Part shown: positions 1 through 7,684 of the stretch, in pieces
How the letters are laid out: each line of letters starts with the position of its first letter
Numbering within the stretch: position 1 is the stretch's first letter
Source: Hymenobacter ruricola
Lineage (GTDB): Bacteria > Bacteroidota > Bacteroidia > Cytophagales > Hymenobacteraceae
Assembly: GCF_015694525.1 (NCBI RefSeq)
Contig: NZ_JADQDM010000005.1
Span: forward strand, 186,001 to 250,000
DNA: 64,000 nt
Direction: 5' to 3'
Notes under the pieces: model-generated
What the model was told of the DNA's origin: nothing
Seen by the model: the letters and a program-made list of their open reading frames with translations, nothing else
Databases searched by the model: none
Made by a program: the position numbers and the translations under genes

Positions 1-41
1 GCTTCGTCGTCGAAGGGCTTGCCAAGGATGGCGATTTTCAT
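1..41 (-). CDS. nadK: probable NAD kinase, N-terminal fragment
   Basis: Only the first 13-14 codons are in the window; they read MKIAILGKPFDDE from an ATG at 41 and run off the left edge. This N-terminus resembles Bacteroidota NAD kinases, which make NADP from NAD and ATP in the cytoplasm. The upstream order (YqeY, CvpA, PabA, hydrolase, CBS protein, with PdxJ close by) is one in which nadK is often found in Cytophagales. No catalytic motif is visible, so the call rests on the short N-terminus and on context. Confidence 0.55.
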   Translation of the reverse strand, partial: MKIAILGKPFDDE

Positions 42-132
42 GCGGGAGCAGCGGATGGATTGCGCAAGAACGGGCGCGTTTCCGCCGGAAGATTCACAAC
101 AAATAAATAACCTAACCGGCGAGACGAACCCA

Positions 133-1590
133 TTAAATAGGGAATTCGGCCCGGAAAAAATAGCCGGTTTGGCCCAAGCCGTTCAGCGTATATTCCACGG
201 TGAATACCCGGTCGTAGTAGGTAACTAAATGTAAGCCGAGGCCAACGGCGCTGAGCAGGTGATTGGGAAGGCGGTTTTGGGGCAATGGATGGGGCGCGAC
301 AACGTAGCCGGCGTCGGTAAAGATATTAAGGTAAACCGCGATGGGAATGGCGTTGATTTTGGGGTTGTCGACGGCTCCCAGCTGAATGACGCGGGGCTGC
401 AGCAGCTGGTAAGAAACGCCCTGCTGCACCAGCCCGTAGTGGCGGCCGTCGATGACGTACTCGTCGTAGCCGCGCACCAAATCGGTGTAGCCCAGCGCCC
501 GCACATCGGCGTAGGCCTGCCGCTGGGTGAGGCGGGCCTGGCCACTCAAGCCGAGGCTATAGTAGAACCGATGCCCCAGCGCGAGGTAGCGCGAGTAGGT
601 GGCGTGGAGCGTGGTGAGGCCCGGTGCCGCGCCATGGAGGAAAACCCGGTGCGAAAGGCTGACTTGCGCATACTGGCCGGTGAGTGGGTAAGCGAAGGTG
701 TTGCGCTGGTTGCGGGTGCTGGTGAGGGTAAAGTCTAGGTATTCGCGCTGGGTGCGCCCCAGGTAGTAGTCTGGGTTGTGGTAATTAATGGAGTCGCTGA
801 TTTGCTCGCGGTGATAAGAAACGTCGAAGGCGGTGAGGAACTGCACGGTGTGCCGAAAGCGCAGGCCGCCCATGACGTAAAACCGCTGAATGGGAAAGTT
901 TTCATCGGCCCGGAAGGGCACGAGGCGGTCGGCCCGGGTGATGTAGTCCAAAGAATGGCTTTGGTAGTAGGAGGCGCCGACGCCGAAGCCCAGCCGGCGG
1001 CGGCGGCCCAGACCGGGAGCTTCGTAGAACAGCTCATACTTGCGGTTGAAGCCGAGCTGCAGGTTGGCCATTACCTGCTCGTTGCGGCCGCGAAAGTTGC
1101 TGCGCACCACGTGCACGCCGTAATCGAGGCGCTGCCAGCGGTCGGAGCGGTCGAGCCAGGAGCGCAGGTTGCGGTCGGCCAGCGAAAGGATGGGGACGGG
1201 AAACAGGTACCACCGCTCCTGCACGCCAAACACGATGAGCCACTTGCCGCTGGCGCAGCTGGCCTGCACCACCACGGCGTGGAACAGCTGCAGGTTGAAC
1301 AGCCGGCTGCGGTTGGCTTCGAGGCGGGCGGCCAAATCGGCCACGACCAGGGTGTCGCCTTCGCGGAAATCAAGCTCAACTCGCAGGATGCGCTCCTTGG
1401 TAACGGCATTGCCCAGAAACAGGATGGTACCCACCGCCGCGCGCTGCACGCCGGGGCAGGGCAGCACGCGCACCAGCGTATCGGCGGGCGCCACGGTGGG
1501 CCGCAAAGCATGGGGCAGCGTATCGACGGGTGCCAGGCCGGGGGCCTGGCAGAGCAGCGTCCGGAAAAACAGTAAGATAACTCCGAGCAC
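133..1590 (-). CDS. BamA/TamA-like outer membrane beta-barrel protein
   Basis: The product is a 485-residue outer-membrane protein of the Omp85/D15 surface antigen type. A hydrophobic N-terminus is followed by a POTRA-like segment at about residues 48-115 (GTILFLGNAVTKERIL) and then a long region of alternating aromatic strands. It ends in FFRAEFPI, the kind of aromatic/hydrophobic terminus expected of a barrel closed in the outer membrane. It has one POTRA, so it is shorter than canonical BamA and may be an accessory Omp85 protein. The start is GTG, six bases after the stop of the CBS gene, which suggests co-transcription and coupling. The exact substrate is unknown. Confidence 0.75.
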   Translation of the reverse strand: MLGVILLFFRTLLCQAPGLAPVDTLPHALRPTVAPADTLVRVLPCPGVQRAAVGTILFLGNAVTKERILRVELDFREGDTLVVADLAARLEANRSRLFNLQLFHAVVVQASCASGKWLIVFGVQERWYLFPVPILSLADRNLRSWLDRSDRWQRLDYGVHVVRSNFRGRNEQVMANLQLGFNRKYELFYEAPGLGRRRRLGFGVGASYYQSHSLDYITRADRLVPFRADENFPIQRFYVMGGLRFRHTVQFLTAFDVSYHREQISDSINYHNPDYYLGRTQREYLDFTLTSTRNQRNTFAYPLTGQYAQVSLSHRVFLHGAAPGLTTLHATYSRYLALGHRFYYSLGLSGQARLTQRQAYADVRALGYTDLVRGYDEYVIDGRHYGLVQQGVSYQLLQPRVIQLGAVDNPKINAIPIAVYLNIFTDAGYVVAPHPLPQNRLPNHLLSAVGLGLHLVTYYDRVFTVEYTLNGLGQTGYFFRAEFPI

Positions 1591-1596
1591 CCGTGG

Positions 1597-2271
1597 TTAG
1601 ACGCTCAGGTACCGCAGGAGGGCATCGTAGCGCTCCTGCTCGTCTTCGTTGGGGGCAGCGGTGCCGCTGAACTGGGCCGTGACGACGTAGCCAAACCGCT
1701 CCAGCGTGGCCGTGATGCGGGTCAGGTTGTCGGTGTTGAGCTTGAGGGTGAGGCGAATGCGCTGGGGGTCGACTTCATCCTGCGCCACCAACGCGCTGAT
1801 GACTTTGGCGTTGTTTTCCTCAACGTAGCGGCTGATTTGGGTGAGCGAATAGTCCCGCTCCTCCATCGTGAGGACGATGATGCCGCCCTGGCCGCCGGCC
1901 GGCTGCTGGCCGAACGCGGCCAGCGCGTCGGCGATGGTGACGACGCCGGCGTACTCGTGCCGCTCATCGACCACAGGCACCAACTGAATTTTATTTTCAA
2001 TGGCCAACTCCATCACGCGGTAGAAGTGCTGGTCGGGGCGCACGTAAGCCTCGGCGAAACCCAGGGGCAGTTCGGAGAGCAGGGTTTCGGGGTCGTCGAA
2101 ATCGGCAAGGTCGGACTCGGTGACGAGGCCGCGGTAGTGGCGGTTGTCGAGCACGGGCAACTGGGCCACGTGGAATTCATCGAGCCAGCGAGCTGCTTTG
2201 CCCGCCGAATCGGTGCCTTTCAGGGGCGGAATCATTTCGTTGAGTAAGTCCTCGGCGAGCAGGGCAGGCAT
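1597..2271 (-). CDS. CBS-pair domain protein with ACT-like C-terminus
   Basis: This is a 224-residue cytoplasmic protein. Two CBS motifs cover about residues 8-120 (VAQLPVLDNRHYRGLVTESD, then QLVPVVDERHEYAGVVTIAD) and probably bind an adenosyl nucleotide. Residues 130-205 look like an ACT-type regulatory fold. The family is probably an energy or ligand sensor, but no partner enzyme is fixed. The gene sits between an alpha/beta hydrolase and the outer-membrane protein, close to a probable nadK, in an arrangement that recurs in Bacteroidota. The ATG at 2271 fits the family N-terminus. The 147-base space upstream shows no other gene. Confidence 0.85.
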   Translation of the reverse strand: MPALLAEDLLNEMIPPLKGTDSAGKAARWLDEFHVAQLPVLDNRHYRGLVTESDLADFDDPETLLSELPLGFAEAYVRPDQHFYRVMELAIENKIQLVPVVDERHEYAGVVTIADALAAFGQQPAGGQGGIIVLTMEERDYSLTQISRYVEENNAKVISALVAQDEVDPQRIRLTLKLNTDNLTRITATLERFGYVVTAQFSGTAAPNEDEQERYDALLRYLSV

Positions 2272-2418
2272 AATTCTCAGTAATGATGAATGTTGAATTA
2301 TAACTTATGAAGTGGGTGAAAGGGATAGGAAAATGCGGGTGGATGCCTTGGGTATTGGCAGGTGAAAGGCGGCAATAGGCAAGAACAACAATCGAGCCGG
2401 CCAAAAGATAACCGCCGT

Positions 2419-3201
2419 TTAGGCAGCAACGGCGATGGCTGCTTCGGTAGTACGCAAAAACCGGCGCAGGTAGGCGTTGAAGCCGGCAGGGCGTTCCATC
2501 ATGGGGGCGTGGCAGCAGTGGTCGAGGAAGCGAAGCTCGGCGTGGGGCAGCAGGCGGGCAAACTCGTGGGCTACGGGCGGCGGGGTAATGGTGTCGTTCA
2601 GGCCCCAGACCAACAACGTCGGCACGGTGATTTTCGTCAACTCCTTACTCAAATTATGCCGCTGGGCCGACCGCGCGATGGCGATAATGCGCAGGCACTT
2701 GGCGTTGGAATTGGTGACGTTGAAGACTTCATCGACCAGCTCCTGGGTGGCCACGCCGGGGTCGTAAAACGTGTAGCCGACCCGCTCCTGCACGTAGGCG
2801 TAGTTGCCGCGCTTGGGGAAGGAGCCGCCCATGCTGTCCTCGAACAGGCCGCTGCTCCCCGTGAGCACCAGGCGGCTGACGCGGGCAGCGTTATTCAAGG
2901 TATAAACCAGGGCAATGTGGCCGCCGAGCGAGTTGCCCAGCACGGTGAACGTGGGCGGCAGGGCCAGGGCTTTCACAAAACCTTCGACGTAGGCCACCAG
3001 GCCCGGCACGCCGGCCTGGGTCAGGGGCATGTCGTAGACCGGCAGCAGCGGGATGATGACGCGGTAGTCGGGCGCAAACTCCTGCACCACGCCCTGCCAG
3101 TTGCTGAGGGCACCAAAGAGGCCGTGCAGCAGCAGCAGCACGGGGCCCTGGCCTTCGTCCACGTACTCGTACCCGTGTTGGTGCTGGTGGCGCAATTCCA
3201 T
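2419..3201 (-). CDS. alpha/beta hydrolase
   Basis: This is a 260-residue alpha/beta-hydrolase fold enzyme. The oxyanion-hole motif HGLFG is near residue 26. The nucleophile elbow GNSLGG places Ser at about 91, the acid is probably Asp203 (WGLNDTITPP) and the general base His231 (DHCCHAP), so the triad is complete. There is no signal peptide, so it is cytoplasmic. The ATG at 3201 was chosen because an upstream in-frame start at 3255 would overlap pabA and adds residues unlike the family. The gene begins 11 bases after pabA. The substrate is unknown; esterases and C-C hydrolases share this pattern. Confidence 0.85.
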   Translation of the reverse strand: MELRHQHQHGYEYVDEGQGPVLLLLHGLFGALSNWQGVVQEFAPDYRVIIPLLPVYDMPLTQAGVPGLVAYVEGFVKALALPPTFTVLGNSLGGHIALVYTLNNAARVSRLVLTGSSGLFEDSMGGSFPKRGNYAYVQERVGYTFYDPGVATQELVDEVFNVTNSNAKCLRIIAIARSAQRHNLSKELTKITVPTLLVWGLNDTITPPPVAHEFARLLPHAELRFLDHCCHAPMMERPAGFNAYLRRFLRTTEAAIAVAA

Positions 3202-3212
3202 CTCGTTTCTCG

Positions 3213-3809
3213 TCAGTTGCCGGCGGTTTTGGCAATGATACAACAGCGGAGCCAATTGGCCAAAATGGCCAGTCCGTGCGGAGTGAGCAGGGCTTCGGGG
3301 TGGAACTGGACGCCGTAGAGCGGCAGCGTGCGGTGGCGCAGGGCCATGAGCTCGGGCACCGGGCCGGTGGTGCGGGCCAGCGGCACGAGGGCCGGCGGCA
3401 GGGGCTCGCGCAGCAGCAGCGAGTGGTAACGCGTGACCGGCTGGATGGCCAGCAGGCCCGCAAAAAGCGCCTCATCGGGCTCGCACCGCATTTCCGACAC
3501 CTTGCCGTGCACTGGCCGCGCCGCCCGGGCCACAGTGCCACCGAAGAACTCGCCCAGGGCCTGGTGGCCGAGGCACACCCCGAGCATGGGCACCTGCTGG
3601 TGGTAGCGCTCGATGACGGCGGGCATGACGCCGGCCTGGGCGGGTGTGCCGGGGCCGGGCGAGAGAACGATGGCATCGAAGGGCAGCTTCTGCAGTTCGG
3701 CCAGCGGCACATCGTTGCGCCGGACCGTGACTTCGGCGTTCAGCTGGCGCAGGTAGTCGGCCAAAGTGAAGGTGAAGGAATCGAAGTTGTCGAGCAGCAG
3801 CAGGCGCAT
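3213..3809 (-). CDS. pabA: aminodeoxychorismate/anthranilate synthase glutaminase subunit
   Basis: This is a class I glutamine amidotransferase of 198 residues that releases ammonia for a PabB or TrpE partner in folate or tryptophan synthesis. The N-terminus LLLLDNFDSFT is typical. The catalytic Cys is about residue 79 in GVCLGHQALGE, and the His-Glu pair is His170/Glu172 in VQFHPEALLT. The SPGPGTP loop is also present. The ATG at 3809 begins at the conserved N-terminus, and longer readings run into a palindromic repeat. No pabB or trpE lies nearby, so PabA versus TrpG cannot be settled from this window. Confidence 0.88.
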   Translation of the reverse strand: MRLLLLDNFDSFTFTLADYLRQLNAEVTVRRNDVPLAELQKLPFDAIVLSPGPGTPAQAGVMPAVIERYHQQVPMLGVCLGHQALGEFFGGTVARAARPVHGKVSEMRCEPDEALFAGLLAIQPVTRYHSLLLREPLPPALVPLARTTGPVPELMALRHRTLPLYGVQFHPEALLTPHGLAILANWLRCCIIAKTAGN

Positions 3810-3846
3810 GGGTTGAATGAAGACTTTTAGAATGAGGCAAAAGCCC

Positions 3847-3945
3847 GTCATGTCGAGCTTGCCAAAAAATCTCGCATGCTTTACCTAACTCTTACCCCAA
3901 GATTTAGTGGTGGCACGCGAGATGTCTCGGCAAGCTCGACATGAC
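3847..3945. repeat. family A intergenic palindrome, decayed copy
   Basis: The ends are GTCATGTCGAGCTTG and CAAGCTCGACATGAC, forming a long imperfect hairpin between cvpA and pabA. The left arm is degenerate in the middle compared with copies at 15391, 20084 and 61111, so this looks like an older copy. Confidence 0.85.
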
Positions 3946-3964
3946 TGTTCTGGCTCCGTTCGGG

Positions 3965-4495
3965 CTACCCCTTCACAAACGCCGTGCGCATGCGCACCAG
4001 CAAATCCTGGGCGAAGGGCAGCACGTAGCCCGTGATTTGCAGAGCCAGCGGGGTGGCTTGCTGCACGATGGGCAGCACCTGCGAGCCCGCCACGAGGCCG
4101 GGTGAGAGCAGCGGCAGGCCCGCCAGCCGGGTGCCATGCAGCAGCAGGCTCAGGCCAACTATCCACTTGAGCACGCCGGCCACGCCGCCGAGCAGGTTGT
4201 CGAGCACGCCCAGCGGGGTGAGGTGCACGGCGGTTTTGAGCAGGCCGCCCAGCAGGTGCACGCCCCACATGATGCCCACAAATACCAGCGCAAACGACAC
4301 CAGCGGCAACAGGCCAAACGCGTTGCCCACGTACTGCCGCACCAGCGGCACGGCCGCCGACAGCAGGCTCAGCCCCCCCACCACGGCCAGCACGAAGGCC
4401 AGCAGCGATACCACTTCCAGCACCAGCCCGCGCCGGTAGCCCTTCACGGCCCCGATGCCCAGCGGCAAGAGCAGCAAAATGTCCAGGGCCGTCAT
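3965..4495 (-). CDS. cvpA: CvpA family membrane protein
   Basis: This is a 176-residue inner-membrane protein with about four transmembrane segments (residues 2-20, 25-46, 60-85, 95-120). The N-terminus LDILLLLPLGIGAVKGYRRG carries the CvpA signature of an early glycine-rich turn followed by a basic loop. The family is linked in other bacteria to colicin V production and envelope homeostasis, but its molecular activity is not established. It lies in the run yqeY-cvpA-pabA, separated from its neighbours by palindromic repeats rather than ordinary spacers. The ATG at 4495 fits the family. Confidence 0.85.
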   Translation of the reverse strand: MTALDILLLLPLGIGAVKGYRRGLVLEVVSLLAFVLAVVGGLSLLSAAVPLVRQYVGNAFGLLPLVSFALVFVGIMWGVHLLGGLLKTAVHLTPLGVLDNLLGGVAGVLKWIVGLSLLLHGTRLAGLPLLSPGLVAGSQVLPIVQQATPLALQITGYVLPFAQDLLVRMRTAFVKG

Positions 4496-4499
4496 TGGT

Positions 4500-4592
4500 T
4501 GATTCGCTGATTATTTGATGTGCTGATGTGTTGATGCGTCTTGTTTTCCGGTTTGCCGCAGCACATCAGCACATCAGTCGATTAGCAAATCA
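4500..4592. repeat. family D inverted repeat filling the yqeY-cvpA junction
   Basis: Arms 4500-4533 and 4559-4592 are about 34 bases each and complementary with several mismatches; the shared core is TGATGTGCTGATGTG. The right end (AAATCA) provides the TGA stop of the yqeY-like gene, and the left end lies five bases before the cvpA ATG. A second copy is at 42055-42181. Confidence 0.85.
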
Positions 4593-5051
4593 AAGATTGG
4601 TGTTGTTCAGCAAGTGGCCCAACACGTCGGAGATGCGCTTGCCGTCGGCCTGGCCGGACAGCTCGCGGGCGGCCACGCCCATCACCTTGCCCAAATCTGA
4701 GGGGCCGGTGGCGCCCACGCGCTGGATGATGTGCACGAGGCGCTCCACGAGGTCGGCCTCGGAGAGCTGGGCGGGCAGGAACTCTTCGATGATGGCCAGC
4801 TCGGCCAGCTCGTTGGCTTCGAGTTCGGAGCGGAATTGCTCCTTGTAAATGGCGGCGGCGTCGCGGCGCTGCTTGGCGGCTTTGTTGAGGAGCTTGAGCT
4901 CGGCGTCGGGGGTGAGGGCGGCGCCGTGGGCGCCCTCGGCGGTTTCGGCCAGCATGATTTGCGATTTGATGCTGCGCAGGGCGGTGAGGCGCACTTTGTC
5001 TTTGGCCAGCATGGCTTGCTTGATGGCGGCGTCGATGGTGTCTTTGAGCAT
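4590..5051 (-). CDS. GatB/YqeY domain protein
   Basis: This is a 153-residue, Lys/Ala-rich helical cytoplasmic protein of the YqeY family, which resembles the tRNA-binding tail of the amidotransferase subunit GatB. The N-terminus MLKDTIDAAIKQAMLAKDK and the middle IIEEFLPAQLSEADL are family hallmarks. The precise function is unknown; a link to tRNA-dependent amidation is assumed from homology. The ATG at 5051 was chosen because the longer in-frame reading to 5267 consists of translated palindromic repeat. The stop codon is formed by the end of a family D repeat. Confidence 0.88.
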   Translation of the reverse strand: MLKDTIDAAIKQAMLAKDKVRLTALRSIKSQIMLAETAEGAHGAALTPDAELKLLNKAAKQRRDAAAIYKEQFRSELEANELAELAIIEEFLPAQLSEADLVERLVHIIQRVGATGPSDLGKVMGVAARELSGQADGKRISDVLGHLLNNTNL

Positions 5052-5152
5052 GGCGTTATCTGGGGTATGAAGGAATGAGGGTAAGCAGGCCGGAGGGAGA
5101 GAGGCTGCGGGGAAAGGGAGGCGTAAATTTGGCCCGAAGCTACGGCCCCGCT

Positions 5153-5253
5153 TGTCATCCTGAGCGCAGCGAAGGACCTTACCAACGCAGAAGGAGTAGC
5201 ACCAATCAGCCAAAGCAAACGTGAGAAGGTCCTTCGCTGCGCTCAGGATGACA
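5153..5253. repeat. family B intergenic palindrome
   Basis: The 28-base arms 5153-5180 and 5226-5253 are perfectly complementary (TGTCATCCTGAGCGCAGCGA... and its reverse), around a loop of about 45 bases. It sits between the divergent yqeY-like gene and pdxJ. A sister copy is at 16526-16625. Confidence 0.92.
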
Positions 5254-5309
5254 GCCTTTCCCAACAATTCTTACCCTCACGCCCTCCTGCTCTCATTCCC
5301 CCAACACCC

Positions 5310-6023
5310 GTGACCAAGCTCAGCGTCAACATCAACAAACTGGCCACCCTGCGCAACGCCCGGGGCCACAACCGCCCCGACATCCTGCAGGCCGCCCGCG
5401 ACATCGAGCGCTTCGGGGCCGAGGGCATCACAGTGCACCCGCGGCCCGACGAGCGCCACATCCGCTACCAGGACGTGCGCGACCTCAAGTCCATCGTCAC
5501 CACCGAGCTCAACGTGGAAGGCAACCCCACGCCGGATTTTCTGGGCCTGTGCCGCGAAGTGCGCCCCGAGCAGGTGACGCTGGTGCCCGACGCCCCCGAC
5601 GCCATCACTTCTAACGCGGGCTGGGACGTGATTACGCACCGCAGCTTTTTACAGGACGTGGTGGCGGAGCTGAAAAGCCAGGGCGCCCGCGTCAGCATCT
5701 TCCTCGACCCCGACCTGGCCCTGGTGGAAGCCGCCGTGGCCACCGGCACCGACCGCATCGAGCTCTACACCGAAGCGTATGCGGTGCAGTACTCCCACGA
5801 CCGCGAAGCCGCCGTGGCCCCCTACCGCGCCGCCGCCGCCCGCGCCGGCCAGCTGGGCCTGGGCGTGAACGCCGGCCACGACCTCGACCTCGACAACCTG
5901 GCCTGGCTGCACCAGCAGCTGCCCGAGCTGGCCGAAGTGAGCATCGGCCACGCCCTGGTGTGCGACGCCTTGTACTTAGGCCTCGAAAACACGGTGCAGC
6001 TGTACCGGCGGCAGCTGCGGTAG
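5310..6023 (+). CDS. pdxJ: pyridoxine 5'-phosphate synthase
   Basis: This is a 237-residue cytoplasmic TIM-barrel enzyme that condenses 1-deoxy-D-xylulose 5-phosphate with 3-amino-2-oxopropyl phosphate in the DXP-dependent vitamin B6 pathway. The N-terminus [17 protein letters not shown] and the signature [13 protein letters not shown] are diagnostic, and the phosphate-binding end [13 protein letters not shown] is intact. Length is normal. The start is GTG at 5310, directly before the conserved N-terminus. The gene diverges from the yqeY-led operon across a family B palindrome. In many Bacteroidota pdxJ neighbours the CBS-nadK group, consistent with this context. Confidence 0.95.
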   Translation: MTKLSVNINKLATLRNARGHNRPDILQAARDIERFGAEGITVHPRPDERHIRYQDVRDLKSIVTTELNVEGNPTPDFLGLCREVRPEQVTLVPDAPDAITSNAGWDVITHRSFLQDVVAELKSQGARVSIFLDPDLALVEAAVATGTDRIELYTEAYAVQYSHDREAAVAPYRAAAARAGQLGLGVNAGHDLDLDNLAWLHQQLPELAEVSIGHALVCDALYLGLENTVQLYRRQLR

Positions 6024-6390
6024 GCCGGACGCGCGCGTCTGGTTCCTCCGGAGAGCTTGAGAGGCACCGGCCGCGCGCGTCCGGCCACAATTTAGGTGGG
6101 CAGGAAGGGCCGGACGCGCGCGTCTGGTGCTTCTTAAGGGGGGGGTAGAATGCACCGAACGTCGGCGCCAGGTGCTTCTTAGGGGGGTAGGAAGGGCCGG
6201 ACAGCGCTGCCCGGTGCCTCTTACCCCCTTAAGAGGCACCGGGCAGCGCTGCCGGGCCTGTCTGAAGGGGGTAAAATAGGCCGGGCAGCGCTGCCTGGCT
6301 GTTCTTAAGAGGGTAAGAGGCGTTTGGCAGCGCTGCCGGACGCTTCTTAAGGAGGTGAGAGGCACCGGGCAGCGCTGCCCGGTCTCGTTT
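6024..6390. repeat. tandem array of nine palindromic units, 42-bp period
   Basis: Each unit has a self-complementary core: CGCGCG type in the first three, then GGCGCC, then GGCAGCGCTGCC in the last five. Cores are joined by a pseudo-palindromic linker like GGTGCTTCTTAAGGGGGTA. AGCGCT centres fall at about 6205, 6247, 6289, 6331 and 6373, exactly 42 bases apart; earlier units are spaced 41-45. No unique spacers separate the units, so it is not CRISPR. No gene is supported in 6024-6488. Confidence 0.88.
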
Positions 6391-6453
6391 GGGCTACTTG
6401 TGGCTGCGGCCTCACTTGTTTCTGTCGGTGGCTTCTCCGCCGGGCCGGGCCGT

Positions 6454-6461
6454 TACTTTTG
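6454..6461 (+). promoter_or_regulatory. putative -7 element of mnmH promoter
   Basis: TACTTTTG matches the Bacteroidota TAnnTTTG -7 consensus and lies 27 bases before the mnmH ATG. No clear -33 TTG partner is visible, so this is a weak call. Confidence 0.35.
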
Positions 6462-6488
6462 CCGGCATCTCCTTCCACCTTCCCGCCC

Positions 6489-7505
6489 ATGCCCCGCCAT
6501 TCCCTTGCCGACTTCCAGGCCCTGCCCTACCCCATTCTGGACGTGCGGGCTCCGATTGAGTTTGCCCAGGGCCACGTGCCGGGCGCGCTCAACCTGCCCT
6601 TGTTCACGGACGAGGAGCGGGCCCGCATCGGCACTACGTATAAGCAGGTGAGCCAGGAGCGGGCCGTGCATTTGGGCCTGGAGTTTTTCGGGCCGAAGAT
6701 GTCGACGATGGTGAAGCAGGCCAAAAAGCTGGCGCCCGGCAAGGAAGTGCGCCTGCACTGCTGGCGCGGCGGCATGCGCAGCGGCGCCGTGCTGTGGCTG
6801 CTGGAGCTGGCCGGCTTTAAGGTGCATTTATTAGATAAAGGCTACAAAGACTACCGCCGCGCCGTGCTGGCTTCGTTTGCCGAGCCCCGGTTGTGGCGCG
6901 TGCTGGGCGGCCTCACCGGCAGCGGCAAAACCGATGTGTTGCACGCCCTGGCCGCCGCGCCGCACCAGCAGCCCGTGCTCGACCTGGAGGGCCTGGCCCA
7001 CCACAAGGGCTCGGCCTTCGGGGCCATCGGCCAGCCGGCCCAGCCCACACAGGAGCAGTTCGAAAACAACCTGGCCGCCGCCCTGGTCGATTTGCCTCCC
7101 GACGCGCCGGTGTGGGTGGAGGACGAAAGCCGTCAGATTGGCCGCCTCACCATCCCGCCCGCCCTGTTTGAGCAGCTGCGCACCGCCCCGCGCTACGTGC
7201 TGGAAGTGCCCCGCGCCGCCCGCGTGGCCAAGCTGGCCGCCGAGTACGGTGCCGAAAACCCTGCGGAACTGGCGGCGGCCATCGAGCGGCTGCGCAAGCG
7301 CCTGGGCGGCCTGGCCACCCAGCAGGCCCTGGCCGCCGTGGAAGCCGGCGACTTTGCCCGCATGGTGGAGTTGGTGCTCGATTATTACGACAAGACCTAT
7401 ACCTACGGCCTGGCCCAACGCCCCGGCGAGCCGGCCCGCACCTTCGTGCCCGTGGCCGGCTGCAACCCCGCCGCCAATGCAGCTACTTTGGTGCGCGCTA
7501 CGTAA
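6489..7505 (+). CDS. mnmH: tRNA 2-selenouridine synthase
   Basis: This 338-residue cytoplasmic enzyme converts 2-thiouridine at the wobble position of certain tRNAs to 2-selenouridine through a geranylated intermediate. An N-terminal rhodanese domain (ILDVRAPIEFAQGHVPGA) has its catalytic Cys at about residue 91 in LHCWRGGMRSG. A P-loop GGLTGSGKT follows at about 140-148. Both halves needed for activity are present. The ATG at 6489 starts at the conserved MPRHSLADFQ; an upstream in-frame start adds low-complexity residues. Selenophosphate synthase (selD) would be needed but is not in the window. Confidence 0.92.
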   Translation: MPRHSLADFQALPYPILDVRAPIEFAQGHVPGALNLPLFTDEERARIGTTYKQVSQERAVHLGLEFFGPKMSTMVKQAKKLAPGKEVRLHCWRGGMRSGAVLWLLELAGFKVHLLDKGYKDYRRAVLASFAEPRLWRVLGGLTGSGKTDVLHALAAAPHQQPVLDLEGLAHHKGSAFGAIGQPAQPTQEQFENNLAAALVDLPPDAPVWVEDESRQIGRLTIPPALFEQLRTAPRYVLEVPRAARVAKLAAEYGAENPAELAAAIERLRKRLGGLATQQALAAVEAGDFARMVELVLDYYDKTYTYGLAQRPGEPARTFVPVAGCNPAANAATLVRAT

Positions 7506-7684
7506 GCTCGGTCGATTAATTTCGGCTCTCCATCCCTAGAATGCCGGCTGCCCCCACGGGTTTGGCCGCTAATGCGTAATTTGGGCGCAGGTTGGCGTTT
7601 ATCGTATCAGCCCACTGCCTCACTTCCCAGTACCCACACTGCCTAATTTCTCCATTTTCATATTACCCACTTTTCCCCTTTTTC

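Noticed and set aside
5052..5267. N-terminal extension of the YqeY-like protein
   Set aside because: The extra residues are the translation of a family B palindrome and non-coding spacer; homologues start at the ATG at 5051.
6024..6390. CRISPR array
   Set aside because: The units are regularly spaced, but there are no unique spacers between repeats; both core and linker are repeated. No cas gene is nearby.
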